Positions 26,308-37,096 of a stretch of DNA of 64,000 nt are shown here, one piece after another (the first letter of the stretch is position 1; the number at the start of each line of letters is the position of its first letter). Under the pieces are notes generated by a model, which made no database searches, was not told the DNA's origin, and saw only the letters and a list, made by a program, of their open reading frames with translations. This stretch comes from Actinocorallia sp039871655 (lineage in GTDB: Bacteria; Actinomycetota; Actinomycetes; Streptosporangiales; Streptosporangiaceae). Where the stretch lies: assembly GCF_039871655.1 (NCBI RefSeq), contig NZ_JBDPLZ010000016.1, forward strand, positions 1 to 64,000. Reading direction: 5' to 3'. Both the position numbers and the translations under genes were made by a program.

Positions 26308-29300
26308 GCGACGCGCAGAGGCTGCTGGCCGCCGGCGCCGTACTGCCGCCCGGCACCGAGGGCGCGGGCGAGAATGCCGTGCCGCTGACCGCCCGGACGT
26401 ACCGGCATCCCGGTCTCGACGACCGCGTGGTGGTGCGCCTCGCGCCCGCCGAACTCGGCGAGGCCGAAGACCTGGCCGCGAACTTCCTCGGCCTGGAGAT
26501 CGCGGAGGAACCGGAGGTCATCGGCGTCGGACGGCGTATCTCGATGGGCTTCCCCGAATGGGTTCTGGCGCACCATCCCGACGACGGACACCACGCCCTC
26601 GCCGTCGTCCCCGAGTTGGAGCGCATCGCCGAACGCGCGAAGAGCAAGCCGGCAGCCGCAGCCGCGGCGTTCGTGGAGCTGGCCGGACGCCTGGCGTCCT
26701 CGGTCCCGCACCTGCTGCCGACCTTCTACGAGCGCGTGGCCCGCGAGTTCCTCGCGGCCGAGAGCACCACCTACGCCGCGCAGATGTTCACCCGCGCCCG
26801 CGACGCCGAGGCCGAACACGGCCTGCCGATCGACGAGGAGCGGCACGACGCAGTCTTCCTGGAGTTCGCGCTCGCCGGAGTCCTCCAGGTCAAAACGCTT
26901 TCCGCCTATGCCGGAGGGATGTCCGCCCGCGTGCCCGCAGCCGAGGCGCTGCGCCGCTTCAGCCGCATGTGTGTGCGGCGCACCGCGGGCGGAGTGGTGC
27001 CGTCGGTGCGGACGACCACCGACCTGCGCCGACTCGCCAAGGCCGCAGGTGAGAACGTGCAGGCCGTCGAGCAGGAGTACCTCGCCGAGGTGCTGATCTT
27101 CCCCGCGACCGCCCGCGCCGCCGCGAACTGGTGGAAGACGCACCGTACGGCTCTGATCGCCCTGGCCAGGACGCGTCCGGAGATCCGCGGGCGGCTGCTG
27201 AACCTGATTCCGCAGGCCCGCGACGACTCGTCGCTGCCCGCCCTGTGGCTGGAGATCCTCGAGAAGTCCGGCGCGGCCACCGGGCTCTGCGACCCCGAGA
27301 GCGTGCCCGTGGAGGCCCGTCCGGAGGACGGGACCCTGGGCTGGCTGAAGCGTTTCCAGGAATTCTGGGCGATACGGCGGCATCTCGTTCCCACACCCGC
27401 CCTGTATCCGCTGGTCGAGCGCCTGGCGGACCGCTTGAAGACCGAGCTCGAGACTCTCGGCGAGGGCTATCCCGCTCCCGGGCAGATCGACTTGCTGGAC
27501 CTGCTGCTCGCCCGGGGCGTGCCGGTGGCCGACCCGGACGACCGTCACTCGATGTCCCTGGAAATCTGGATCCGGGGAGAGGAACCCCGGGACCTGCTGG
27601 CACTCGCCGCCGACCCCCGCTTCCGCGCCTCCTTCCACCGCAACGCCGACGTACTGGCCCGCGGCGGGTACGCGCCGAGCTGCTTCCAGCGGCTGATCGA
27701 CTCGCCCGGAGGCCGTTCGATGCTCGCCGACTGGGTGGCCACGATCGCCCGCAAGGCGATCGTCCCGGGTCTGCTCGCACAACCCGGCGGGCTGGAGCGG
27801 CTGGAGCGGATCCCCGGTCCCGTGCTCGCGCTGGCCGAGGACGAGGTCCGAGCGGCCACCGGCGCCGACCTCGCCCCGATCCTCGCACGGGCCCTGCGGG
27901 CGGGGATCTTCGCCGAGCTGGGCTGGCCCGCCTGGGAGGAGGCGCTGGCCGAACTGGGCGTCGAGCACCGGTACGGGACGACCATCGCCGACGCCTGGCC
28001 CTACCTGATCGTCGGGAACAGCACCCAGATCAGGGTGATCGGCGTCGAGGGCACCGTCCTCGTCCACGACCTGCTCATCCCGCTCGGGGACAAGGACCCC
28101 GGCTCCCCGGCCCTCGTCCGGTACGCGGACGGCGAGCTGCTCGTCTGCTGGCGGTCGTCGCGGCGGAACGACTGGCGCGGTTATCGGCACGGCTCCGCCG
28201 ACCGCGTGCTCCCGATGGCGGATCAGATGAGCGGGCTCGCCCCTCTGCGCTGGTTCCGGATCGACACGGGCCGCACCGCGGCGCCGCCCGGAGGCGGACA
28301 CGCCACCGGCGCCGGGCTGCCGGGCCCGGGGGCCGCCGTCCTGCCCGAATCCCGGCGGATCTTCAGTGATGGGACGTCGTACTGGGCGTGGCTCATCGGG
28401 GCCGACGGGCAAACGGACTGGTACGAGTACGACCCGAAGAACAGAGAGATCGGACGCCGCGGGGGCCCGGCCTTCTTCACAGACGCGACCCGCGATCTCC
28501 CCGAGGGAAGCACGCTCGTCGACGGCGTCCTGAGGCCCGCTCCCACCGAAGGCCCCAGCCCGGCGGGCGTCCCGGTGGACGGCCTGGAGGGCTGGCGGGT
28601 CGTACGCCTGCCCGACGGCTCCCACCGCGGCGAGGACCTCGCCGGGAACACCATCACCACCCCACCGGGCGTCTTTCCGTCCTTCGCCCTGTTCATGCCT
28701 GGTGATGACCGGCTTCGCGCGTTCCATGTGACCTTCTCCGCGGACTTCGGCGAGGTCGAGCTGATCGACCCCGACGGCGTCGTCACCGCCCGCGCGAGGA
28801 CGGACCGTATGCGCAAGGAGTCCTCGCGGGAGGCGATCATGCCTCCGGTGCTGTACCGGCATGCCCTGCGTCCCCGCGACCCGCGCGGCTCGCGGGCGCT
28901 GCGCCGTATCGACCGGGACGCGGCCGCCGCCCTGATCAAGGCCGCACAGGCCTGCCGGACCTCCGATGATCTGGCCGAGGCCGTCCGCGCCATCGTCCCC
29001 GACCTCACGCACGAGGACGTGATCGTGGGCGTCGCCGAGACGGCACGGCTCGCGGCCCGGCGGCAGGGCGCCCTGAACGGGATCGTGCGGAAGCTGGAGG
29101 GCGCCCTCGCCCCGGAACCCGAACCCGAACGGGAGGTCTTCCCGGGGCCGTCCGACGCCGCGATCCGCCGCGTGCTCAGCGGTAACTACCAGGGCGTGTA
29201 CTTCGACGAGAAAGTGAAGACGTTCTCCACCCTGCTCGAACTCATGCGCCGCGCCAAGGAGGGGTGGTTCCCGGCGCAGCCCTCCGACCTGCACATCTCG

Positions 29301-31178
29301 GGGATCGTGCTGCCCTATGTCCCTTTCGCGCCGCACGACCTGCTCGCCGCCCGGGCCTCCCTCGCCTACAGGGCGGTGTCGGCGCTCACCCTCTCCGAGG
29401 GGAGGGAGACGCTGAGCGCGCTGCTGAGGACGTTCGGTGAACTGGGCATGACCGGGGACGGGGAGGTGCGGGCCCGGTGGAGGCGACTCCGGCTGCGCCT
29501 CCCTGCGACGATCGTCGACGAGCTGCAGGGTCGGCCCGCGTGGCGGACGCTGCTCCCGCTGGAAGGCGGAGCCTTCCTGGCCTTCCTGAACCACGTCAAG
29601 GCCGCCGCGGACCTCGAGTTCTCCGTGCTCCTCCACGATCCGGCGGGCCGGTTCGAGGTGCCCTCCCGCTACGAGGTGGTCTCGTCCGAGCCGCTGACCG
29701 CTCCGGAGGACTCCTTCTCCCCGGCAGGGCTGCTGGCGGAGGCGGCCGAACGCGGCCCGGCGCCGTGGTTCCCCGAGGCGGCGGAGGAGCTCGCCCGGCT
29801 CGCCGGCGTCACCGTCACCATGGCGAAGCTGATCCTCGCCGCCCTGCCGAAGATCGGCAGCAGGGAGCGGGACCTCCTGCCACCGGAGGCGAAGGTCGCG
29901 CTCGGCTTGAAGGTCGCCGAGGCCGTCATCGCCAAGGAACGGCTCCGCTCGTTGGACGGGGGCTTCGCACACGCTCTCGTCGGCGCGCTCGTGCCCGCCG
30001 AGCCGTCCCGGTTGTGGACGGACGGCCCCGACGTGGCCGCGGCGGCCGAGGTGTGGATCGCCGAATTCGGCCGGCGTATGGCGGTGCCGGAGGCTCTGGA
30101 GGCAGAGGCGGCCAAGTCGGTGAACACCCGTTGGGGCGCGGCGAAGGCGCTGCCCGCACTGCTCGACCCCGCGTTCGACCCTCGGCTGAGCCGGGACCTG
30201 AAGTGGGTCGTGAGCGGCAACCGGATTCTTCCCGAGGATGAGAAAGAGCGAGGTCTCACCGCGGACGTCCTCGTCGGGTCCGTCGCGACGGCCGCCTGGC
30301 TCGCCCATCGGCTCCCCGCAGGGGATCCGATGCGAGAGCGCCTCCCCGCGGCTCTGGAAGCGGTCCGCGAACGGCTCGCCAACCCCGACCTGATGCTCCA
30401 TCTCCCCTGGTACGTCGACCCCTCGGATTTCCGCAGGCTCGCGGGCCCTCCCAGCGAGGTGACGCCGGAGTACGAGCGCTTCGGGGCGGTCATCGTGCCG
30501 ACCGGTGGTCACCGCACGCTCCCCGCCGTCAAGGCCTCGCTGCTCGACGAGGCGGGCGAGGACCCGTTCCTGTCCGTGCTGCGAGGCGGCTCCGCCGCAC
30601 CCACCGGCCTCGAGACGGCGCTGCGCCTGACCAGGGACGAGCGGTTCGCGGCGCTGCTCTCGGATCCGGGCGGTCCGGTCGCGGGGGAGCGGAACGCCGA
30701 CGGCACGTGGTGGCCGCAGGACCCGACCCGCTCCGTGCCCGATCTCGTCTGCGAAGTCGCGGACCGGTACGGCCTGAGCCCGGACGCGGCGGTCGTGTAT
30801 CTGATGCTGCTGGCGATGCCGGATCCCACCGACCGCAACACCGCGGGGTGGACGGGCTGGAAGCCTGCTCGCCTCAAGGCGGCCCGAGCCGAACTGGCGG
30901 AGACGGACCTCGTCGTCGAGGCACGCCGTGCCAGGGCGAGCCGCTCCCTGTTCCTTCCGGGCGGCTGGGCCGTGCCGGGCACTCCGCATCCTCCGCAGGA
31001 GGAGTGGAAGCTCCCGCTGTACGACCTGTTCGGCGGTGCCGAACACAAGGCGCTGATCGGCGTCCTCGTGCCGGCCGAACCCGTCGCCGACCTGTACCGC
31101 AGGGCCTGGCGCCGGGTTCTCGAAGGTGATGTGCCGCGTTTCGTGGATCTGGAGGTCCGCCGGGGCCGCCGCCGCTGA
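26304..31178 (+). CDS. giant multidomain protein, unit 1 (1624 aa)
   Basis: A 1624-aa cytoplasmic protein with no signal peptide or membrane segment. The N-terminal 100 residues (LTARTYRHP, GFPEWVLAHHP) are followed by a long helical region to about residue 540. A central beta-rich part (about 560-800: DAWPYLIV, DLLIPLG, SYWAWL, WYEYDP, GWRVVRLPDGS) looks like a beta-propeller. An acidic linker (EPEPEPE, about 937) leads to a second helical/beta half. Near the C-terminus (about 1485-1555) YGLSPDAAVVYLMLLAM, then WTGWKPARLKAARAEL and RSLFLPGGW resemble a winged helix, suggesting nucleic-acid binding. It is coupled to the DUF4132 gene by GTGA. These domain calls come from pattern reading only. 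Confidence 0.8.
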   Translation: MSDAQRLLAAGAVLPPGTEGAGENAVPLTARTYRHPGLDDRVVVRLAPAELGEAEDLAANFLGLEIAEEPEVIGVGRRISMGFPEWVLAHHPDDGHHALAVVPELERIAERAKSKPAAAAAAFVELAGRLASSVPHLLPTFYERVAREFLAAESTTYAAQMFTRARDAEAEHGLPIDEERHDAVFLEFALAGVLQVKTLSAYAGGMSARVPAAEALRRFSRMCVRRTAGGVVPSVRTTTDLRRLAKAAGENVQAVEQEYLAEVLIFPATARAAANWWKTHRTALIALARTRPEIRGRLLNLIPQARDDSSLPALWLEILEKSGAATGLCDPESVPVEARPEDGTLGWLKRFQEFWAIRRHLVPTPALYPLVERLADRLKTELETLGEGYPAPGQIDLLDLLLARGVPVADPDDRHSMSLEIWIRGEEPRDLLALAADPRFRASFHRNADVLARGGYAPSCFQRLIDSPGGRSMLADWVATIARKAIVPGLLAQPGGLERLERIPGPVLALAEDEVRAATGADLAPILARALRAGIFAELGWPAWEEALAELGVEHRYGTTIADAWPYLIVGNSTQIRVIGVEGTVLVHDLLIPLGDKDPGSPALVRYADGELLVCWRSSRRNDWRGYRHGSADRVLPMADQMSGLAPLRWFRIDTGRTAAPPGGGHATGAGLPGPGAAVLPESRRIFSDGTSYWAWLIGADGQTDWYEYDPKNREIGRRGGPAFFTDATRDLPEGSTLVDGVLRPAPTEGPSPAGVPVDGLEGWRVVRLPDGSHRGEDLAGNTITTPPGVFPSFALFMPGDDRLRAFHVTFSADFGEVELIDPDGVVTARARTDRMRKESSREAIMPPVLYRHALRPRDPRGSRALRRIDRDAAAALIKAAQACRTSDDLAEAVRAIVPDLTHEDVIVGVAETARLAARRQGALNGIVRKLEGALAPEPEPEREVFPGPSDAAIRRVLSGNYQGVYFDEKVKTFSTLLELMRRAKEGWFPAQPSDLHISGIVLPYVPFAPHDLLAARASLAYRAVSALTLSEGRETLSALLRTFGELGMTGDGEVRARWRRLRLRLPATIVDELQGRPAWRTLLPLEGGAFLAFLNHVKAAADLEFSVLLHDPAGRFEVPSRYEVVSSEPLTAPEDSFSPAGLLAEAAERGPAPWFPEAAEELARLAGVTVTMAKLILAALPKIGSRERDLLPPEAKVALGLKVAEAVIAKERLRSLDGGFAHALVGALVPAEPSRLWTDGPDVAAAAEVWIAEFGRRMAVPEALEAEAAKSVNTRWGAAKALPALLDPAFDPRLSRDLKWVVSGNRILPEDEKERGLTADVLVGSVATAAWLAHRLPAGDPMRERLPAALEAVRERLANPDLMLHLPWYVDPSDFRRLAGPPSEVTPEYERFGAVIVPTGGHRTLPAVKASLLDEAGEDPFLSVLRGGSAAPTGLETALRLTRDERFAALLSDPGGPVAGERNADGTWWPQDPTRSVPDLVCEVADRYGLSPDAAVVYLMLLAMPDPTDRNTAGWTGWKPARLKAARAELAETDLVVEARRARASRSLFLPGGWAVPGTPHPPQEEWKLPLYDLFGGAEHKALIGVLVPAEPVADLYRRAWRRVLEGDVPRFVDLEVRRGRRR

Positions 31179-31210
31179 TCACTCCAGTTGATTCCGGTTT
31201 TTCAGCTGAT

Positions 31211-31239
31211 TTGTCGGAGCATCCCGCTAAGTTCGTGAT
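31211..31239 (+). promoter_or_regulatory. promoter-like element, giant unit 2
   Basis: TTGTCG (31211-31216), a 17-bp spacer ending TAAGTT, then CGTGAT. It lies 134 bp before the first base of the DUF4132 ribosome-binding region's gene (start 31350), nearly the same distance as in unit 1. Confidence 0.6.
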
Positions 31240-31349
31240 CACTGTCGCAGTGAGGGCGGGTCGGCCTCCTGCGTTCTTCGTCATCCCCTGGATCACGTCG
31301 TCCTCCGGCGTGCCTTCCCGGGGTCGTGGATTTGTGGAGGTGCGGCCCG

Positions 31350-32231
31350 ATGGGCTGGTCAGCGGCGGGTGAGGGATACGAGATCTCCCTGGTGGACGGC
31401 AAGGTGGTGGCGCGCTCCGCGTCGGGACGCTCGGCGGGAAGGCAGCTGAAGACGCTGCCGAAGGCGCTGCGGGACCACCCCGAGGTGGAGCGGCTGCGGA
31501 GGTTCGCCGAATGGCTGGACCAGCACGCCGCCGCGTGCGTCGCGCAGGTCGACACGTGGATGGTCTCGTCGCTGCCGGTGCCCACCGGGCTGCTGGGCCG
31601 GGTCTGGCCCGACGAGGCCTGGCAGGTCGCGCTGCGCGACCTTGTCGTCGTCGGCGCAGTCGGCGACGACCCGGACGAGCCGGGCTTCCTGCGGGACGTC
31701 TCGGAGTCCGGGGAGTTGCGGGTGGTGAACCTGGACGGCGAGACGGTGCGGATCTCCGCCGAGACCGTGACGCTGCCGCACCCCGTCCTCCTGCCCGACC
31801 TGGACGACCTGCGCGAGTTCGCCGCCGAACTCGGGGTGACCCAGAAGGTCGAGCAGATCTACCGCGCCACCTGGAGCAGACCGGCCGAGGCGGACCTGGC
31901 GCCGAAGGCCACCGCGGTGAACGAGTTCTCCGGCGCGAGGTTCGCCTCGAGGTTCGCGCTGACGGCCCGCGCCGAGTCCCACGGCTACCGCGTGTCCGGC
32001 GGCTACGCCACCTGCGGGGTGCGCGACGGCGGCCAGAGGTTCGAGGCGTCCCTGTGGATCGGCGAACCGTACTGGGACGGCGGCGGCGAGACCGGCTCCC
32101 TGACCTGGAACGACAAGGACGGCAGGGCCCTGACGCTGCGGGAGGTCGGACCCGTGGCCTGGTCGGAGGGCATGCGGATGGGCGCGGCGCTGTACGCCGG
32201 CCGGATCGTGGAGAGGACCGAGGACAAATGA
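31350..32231 (+). CDS. small DUF4132 protein, unit 2
   Basis: A 293-aa paralogue of the unit 1 DUF4132 protein, colinear along its length (GYEISLVDGK, LKTLPKALRDHPEVERL, GRVWPDEAW, DEPGFLRD, NLDGETVRI, ELGVTQKVEQIYRATW, VGPVAWSEGMRM). GGAGGT lies 8 nt before the ATG at 31350. The stop overlaps the start of the giant gene (ATGA at 32228). Differences from unit 1 cluster after the conserved RATW segment. Confidence 0.85.
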   Translation: MGWSAAGEGYEISLVDGKVVARSASGRSAGRQLKTLPKALRDHPEVERLRRFAEWLDQHAAACVAQVDTWMVSSLPVPTGLLGRVWPDEAWQVALRDLVVVGAVGDDPDEPGFLRDVSESGELRVVNLDGETVRISAETVTLPHPVLLPDLDDLREFAAELGVTQKVEQIYRATWSRPAEADLAPKATAVNEFSGARFASRFALTARAESHGYRVSGGYATCGVRDGGQRFEASLWIGEPYWDGGGETGSLTWNDKDGRALTLREVGPVAWSEGMRMGAALYAGRIVERTEDK

Positions 32232-35200
32232 GCGACGCTTCCGAACTGCTGGCGGCCGGCGCCGTCCTCCCGCCCGGCACCGGGGACGCGGTGGAAGGGG
32301 CGGTCCTGCTGACCGCCCGCACCTACCGGCACCCGGCCCTGGACGACCGCGTGGTGGTGCGGCTGACGGCCGCCGACCTCGGACCGGGCGAGGACCAGGC
32401 CTCCAACTTCCTCGGGCTCGAGCGGATCACCGAGCCCGTGGAGGTCGGTTTCGGCCGGCGCACCGCGCTGGGCTTCCCCGAATGGGTACTGGTCCACCAC
32501 CCCGATGACGGACACCACGCACTGGCCGTCATGCCCGAGATGAAGAAGATCGAACAGCGCGCGAAGAACAAGCCGAAGGCCGCGCTGGACGCCTTCCACG
32601 CCCTCGCCGGACGGCTCGCCTCGTCGGTGCCGCACCTGCTGCCGACCTACTACGAGCGTGCCGCCCGCGCCTTCCTCGCCATCGAGAACGCCGTCTACGC
32701 GACGCAGATGTTCACCCATGCCCGCAAGGCCGAGGCCGAACACGGGCTGCCGATCGACGACGAGCGGCATGACGCCGTCTTCCTGGAGTTCGCCCTCGCC
32801 GGGGCCCTGCCGGTGAAGGCCCTCTCCGGGTATGCCAAGGAACTGGCCGCCCGGGTCTCCGCCGAGGAGGCGCTGCGCCGTTTCACGCGGCTGTGCGTGC
32901 GGCGTACCGCGAGCGGGCTGCCGCCGTCGGCGCAGATGGCCGTGGAGTTGCGCCGCCTGGCCAGGGCCGCGGGTGAGAGCGCGGAGGCCGTCGAACACGC
33001 ATACCTCACCGAACTGCTCGCCCTCCCGGCGACCAGACGCGCCGCAGCGGGCTGGTGGAAGTCGCACCGTGCGGCCCTGACGGACCTGGCCGGGCAGCGG
33101 CCGGAGGTGCGCGGAAGGCTGCTGAACACGATGCCGACCTCCGAAGACCGCGACTTCCCGGCCCTGTGGCTGGAGATCCTCGAGGAGTCCGGGGCCGTCG
33201 CGGAGCTCTGCGCGCCCGACGGGGCGCCCGAGGAAGCACGGTCGGAGGACGGTGGCGCGGGCTGGCTGAAGCGCTTCCTGGACTTCTGCGGTTCGGGATG
33301 GCGCCGGGCCCGTCCGCCCGCGCTCCTCCCGCTGGTGGAGCGCATGGCGGACCGGCTGCGGACCGAGCTCACCGCGAGCGGCGAAGGGTTCGTGATCCCC
33401 CGGCACCTCGACCTGCTGGACTTGCTGCTCGCCCTGGACGTCCCGGTGGCCGACCCCGACGAGTCCCACCGGCTGGACCTGGAGGAGTGGGCGAAGAACG
33501 AGGAACGGCGGGACCTGCGCGCCCTGGAGGCCGACGGCCGGTTCCGCCAGGCCTTCCACCGGGGCGCCGACTCCTTCTCCAACGACGAGGACGCCCGGCA
33601 CGCGCTGCACGCCCTGGCCGAATCGCCGGGCGGTCGGCCCCTGCTGGTGGAGTGGGTCGGCGAGGTCGCCCGCCGGTCGACGGCCGCGGGACTGCCGGGC
33701 CTGCCCGACGCGATGCACAAGCTCGGCTGGCTGCCCGGCGAGGTGCTGGCGCTGAACGAGGAGTCCGTCCGCGCCGCGGTCACCCTGAGCCTGGCGCCGG
33801 TCCTGACCCGGTCCCTGCGGGCAGGGCTCTTCGACGAGCTGCACTGGCCCGCCTGGGAGGAGGCCGTCGCCGAGCTCGTCGCGGGCAAGAGCGTCACCGA
33901 CATACTCGTCGCCGACGCCTGGCCGTACCTCATCGTCGCCGGTCCCACGCAAGCCCGGGTGCTCGGTCCCGAGGGCGCGGTGCTCACCCACGACCTGCGC
34001 ATCCCCGCCGGCGACGGCGGCTCGGTCGGCTTCCGCTACGTGGACGGGGAGCTGCTCGTCTATTGGAACTCCTCGCAGCAGGGGAGGACCGTCGGCTACT
34101 GGCACACCGAAGCCGGTCAGCCGCGGCCCATGGAGGGCCACCTGCCCGCGGCGAAGAGCATGTACTGGTACACGAACCACCAGGAGATCACCCTTCCGTC
34201 GCCCGGTGGCGGCCACACGACCGGCGCCGGAGTGGTGCACCGCGGCGACACCGTGCTGCCCCCGCACCGTTCGGTCGCCACCGACGGGACGTCGTATTGG
34301 GTGTGGACCTCCAAGGAGGACGGCACCGGTCCGGGCTGGCACGAATACGACCCGGTGAGCGGCGAGCACGGCCGCGAGGGCATGCCGGGCTTCTTCACCG
34401 ACGGCGTCCGGAAGGCGCCGGACTCCTCCTTCGCCTCCGGCTGGCTGCTGCCCGCTCCCGCGGAGGGGGTCACCCCCTCGGGCACCCCCGTGGACGGTCT
34501 GCTCGGCTGGCGGGTCGTGCGACTGCCCGACGGCACCCTGCGCTCAGAAGACCTCGCGGGGAACGGCATCACGACGCCGCGGGGCCTCGTCCCGTTCAGT
34601 GGCCTGTTCGTGCCCGGAGACGACCGGCCCCGGGCGGTGATCACCGGCTCCTACCGGCTCGAGCTGGCCGACGAGGACGGAGTCGTCACCGCCTTCGCCA
34701 AGACGGACGCCGTTCCGGGGGATTTCGCGGAGGGTACCGCGCTTCTGCCTCCCGTCCGGTACTGGCACTGGCTGAGGCCCCGTGACCCCCGCGGTTCGGA
34801 GGCGCTGCGCCGTATCGACCACGAGACCGCCTCGTCGCTGATCAAGGCGGTCGTGGCCGCGGGCGACGACGACCCGGCCGAGGCGATCCGCGCCCTGCTG
34901 CCGGAGGTCACGAACGAAGCGCTGATCGCCGGAGTGGCGGGAGTCGCGAAGTACGCCGCCGAACAGCAGAAGCTGCTGGACAGGGCGGCGGAACGCCTCG
35001 AAGCGGCGCTCACCCTTGACGTCGTCTCCGCGCAGGAGCCGACCGGCCCCTCCGACGGCCTGATCAAGGCGGCGTTGGAGAGCCTGTGCTACCGGCGGCA
35101 CTCCCGGGCAGGGTTCTCCAGCCTTTTCGCCATGCTCCAGGTCATGGCGCGGGCCATGGCGGACGACACCGCCGCCGATCAGAGGGAGCTGCCCCGCCTC

Positions 35201-37087
35201 CACCTGGACGGGATCGAGCTCCCCCAGTCCTCCCTGGACCTCTGCGCTCTGCTCGACCTCCACGCGGCCGCTCTCTACCGGGCGGTGACGCCTTTCAACG
35301 ACCCCGGGCAGCGGGAGACGCTGCGGGAGCTGCTGACGGCCTTCGCCGAGCTGGGCCTGGCCGCGAACGGGCGGCGGCCCGCCCGCTGGCGCTCGTTCGT
35401 GCTGAAACTGGACAAGGGGCTGCTCAGCACACCCGACGGCTCATGGCGGGACGGCCGCTGGATCGGGCTGCTTCCGCTGGGAGGCGGCGCCTTCCTAGCG
35501 GTCCTGGAGTACTCCCGATCGGACGACGGCGGGACGTTCACCACGCTGTTCCACGACCCGGCGGGCCTGTTCGAAGTCCCCGAGCCCTACACGGTGCTCT
35601 CCTCCGGCCCGGTCGCCATCGCGGAGTCCGCGGTTCCGCAGGACGTGTTCCTGACCGAGGCGGCCGAACGCGGCCCGGCGCCGTGGTTCCCCGAGGCGGC
35701 CGAGGAGTTCGCGCGGCTCACCGGCGTCACCTCGACCCTGGCCAGGCTGGTGGTCGCGGGCATGCCGTCGATCAACAAGTGGCAGCGCAACTTCCTGGAG
35801 CCCGGAGTGCGGGCGATGCTCGACGTCAAGGTCGCCGATGCCGCCTTCGCCAAGGACCGGCTCCACGGGCTGGACATCCGGTTCCGGTGCGAGCTGCTCG
35901 GCGCGCTGCTGCCCGCCGAACCGGCCCGCCTGTGGACCGACGGTCCCGACGCCGCGGCGGCGGCCGAGGTGTGGAACGCCGAGTTCGGCAGGCGGGTGGC
36001 CGTGCCCGATGTCCTGCTGGCCGAGGCCGCCAAGGCGGTGCGCACGGGCTGGGACGCCGCCGAAGCGCTGCCCGCCCTGCTCGATCCGGCTTCCGAACCG
36101 CAGCTGAGCCTGGACTCCAGGTGGGTCGTGCGCGGGGACAAGGCCGTCCCCGAGGACGACAAGGCCCGAGGCTTCACCGCGGTGACCCTCCGCGCCTCCG
36201 TCGCGATGACCGCCTGGCTCGCCCACCGCCTCCCCGCCGGGGATCCGCTGCGCGACCGCCTTCCCGCGGCCCTCGCCGCGGTCCGGGCCAGGCTCGCCAA
36301 CCCCGACCTGATGCTCGTCGCCGACCGGTACGTCAACCTTCCCGGTTTCCGCAAGCTGGCCGGCGCTCCGACCGAGGTCGGGCAGGGTTTCGAGCGGTAC
36401 GGCGCGGTCGTCATGGCCACCCACGACGACCTGCCCTACCCGGCGGTCCGGACGGCCCTGCTGGACGAGGACGGCTCCGACCCCTACCTGGCCGTGCTGC
36501 GCGGCGACCTCCCCGAACTCGCGTCCCTGGAACTCCCCTGGCAGACCGCCCTGAACGCCACTTTCGCGGCGCTCTTGGCGGACCCGGGCGACCCGGCGGC
36601 GGGGGAGCGGGCCGCCGACGGCACGTGGTGGCCGCAGGACCCGTCCCGGTCGGTGCCGGATCTCGTCGCCGAGGCCGGGGAGCGGTACGGGCTCGGCGCG
36701 GACGCCGCCACCGTCTACCTGATGCTGCTGGCCATGCCGGATCCCACCGACAAGAACACCGCGAGGTGGACGGGCTGGAAGCCGGCCAGGATCAAGGCGG
36801 CCCGCGCCGAACTGGCCGCGACGGACCTGGTCGTCGAGGCCCACCGCTCCCGGGCGGGCCGCTCCCTGTTCCTCCCGGGCGGCTGGAGCGAGCTGAAGAC
36901 GCCCCACCTGCCGATGGAGGAGTGGAAGCTCCCGCTCTACGGCCTGGCGGCTGCGACGACGCGTCCCCCGCTTGGCGTCGTCGTCCCCTTCGAGCCCGTC
37001 GCGGATCTGTACCGCAGGGCGTGGCGGCGGATCGTCGAAGACGACATGCCCCGCTTCGCATCCTTGGAGGTCCGTCGCCGGCGCTGA
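32228..37087 (+). CDS. giant multidomain protein, unit 2 (1619 aa)
   Basis: A 1619-aa paralogue of the unit 1 giant with the same order: N-terminal RTYRHPALDD and GFPEWVLVHHP, helical region, propeller-like centre (DAWPYLIVAG, DLRIPAG, FRYVDGELLVYW, SYWVWTS, WHEYDP, GWRVVRLPDGT), linker, and C-terminal winged-helix-like region (YGLGADAATVYLMLLAM, WTGWKPARIKAARAEL). It starts at the ATG at 32228 overlapping the DUF4132 stop. Its linker is shorter than in unit 3. A stem-loop follows 9 bp after the stop. Confidence 0.8.
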   Translation: MSDASELLAAGAVLPPGTGDAVEGAVLLTARTYRHPALDDRVVVRLTAADLGPGEDQASNFLGLERITEPVEVGFGRRTALGFPEWVLVHHPDDGHHALAVMPEMKKIEQRAKNKPKAALDAFHALAGRLASSVPHLLPTYYERAARAFLAIENAVYATQMFTHARKAEAEHGLPIDDERHDAVFLEFALAGALPVKALSGYAKELAARVSAEEALRRFTRLCVRRTASGLPPSAQMAVELRRLARAAGESAEAVEHAYLTELLALPATRRAAAGWWKSHRAALTDLAGQRPEVRGRLLNTMPTSEDRDFPALWLEILEESGAVAELCAPDGAPEEARSEDGGAGWLKRFLDFCGSGWRRARPPALLPLVERMADRLRTELTASGEGFVIPRHLDLLDLLLALDVPVADPDESHRLDLEEWAKNEERRDLRALEADGRFRQAFHRGADSFSNDEDARHALHALAESPGGRPLLVEWVGEVARRSTAAGLPGLPDAMHKLGWLPGEVLALNEESVRAAVTLSLAPVLTRSLRAGLFDELHWPAWEEAVAELVAGKSVTDILVADAWPYLIVAGPTQARVLGPEGAVLTHDLRIPAGDGGSVGFRYVDGELLVYWNSSQQGRTVGYWHTEAGQPRPMEGHLPAAKSMYWYTNHQEITLPSPGGGHTTGAGVVHRGDTVLPPHRSVATDGTSYWVWTSKEDGTGPGWHEYDPVSGEHGREGMPGFFTDGVRKAPDSSFASGWLLPAPAEGVTPSGTPVDGLLGWRVVRLPDGTLRSEDLAGNGITTPRGLVPFSGLFVPGDDRPRAVITGSYRLELADEDGVVTAFAKTDAVPGDFAEGTALLPPVRYWHWLRPRDPRGSEALRRIDHETASSLIKAVVAAGDDDPAEAIRALLPEVTNEALIAGVAGVAKYAAEQQKLLDRAAERLEAALTLDVVSAQEPTGPSDGLIKAALESLCYRRHSRAGFSSLFAMLQVMARAMADDTAADQRELPRLHLDGIELPQSSLDLCALLDLHAAALYRAVTPFNDPGQRETLRELLTAFAELGLAANGRRPARWRSFVLKLDKGLLSTPDGSWRDGRWIGLLPLGGGAFLAVLEYSRSDDGGTFTTLFHDPAGLFEVPEPYTVLSSGPVAIAESAVPQDVFLTEAAERGPAPWFPEAAEEFARLTGVTSTLARLVVAGMPSINKWQRNFLEPGVRAMLDVKVADAAFAKDRLHGLDIRFRCELLGALLPAEPARLWTDGPDAAAAAEVWNAEFGRRVAVPDVLLAEAAKAVRTGWDAAEALPALLDPASEPQLSLDSRWVVRGDKAVPEDDKARGFTAVTLRASVAMTAWLAHRLPAGDPLRDRLPAALAAVRARLANPDLMLVADRYVNLPGFRKLAGAPTEVGQGFERYGAVVMATHDDLPYPAVRTALLDEDGSDPYLAVLRGDLPELASLELPWQTALNATFAALLADPGDPAAGERAADGTWWPQDPSRSVPDLVAEAGERYGLGADAATVYLMLLAMPDPTDKNTARWTGWKPARIKAARAELAATDLVVEAHRSRAGRSLFLPGGWSELKTPHLPMEEWKLPLYGLAAATTRPPLGVVVPFEPVADLYRRAWRRIVEDDMPRFASLEVRRRR

Positions 37088-37096
37088 TCCACCGAG

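Noticed and set aside
26079..31046. Very long minus-strand open frames opposite the giant genes
   Set aside because: Mirror frames of GC-rich coding sequence: low-complexity Arg/Gly/Pro content, no motifs, no ribosome sites.
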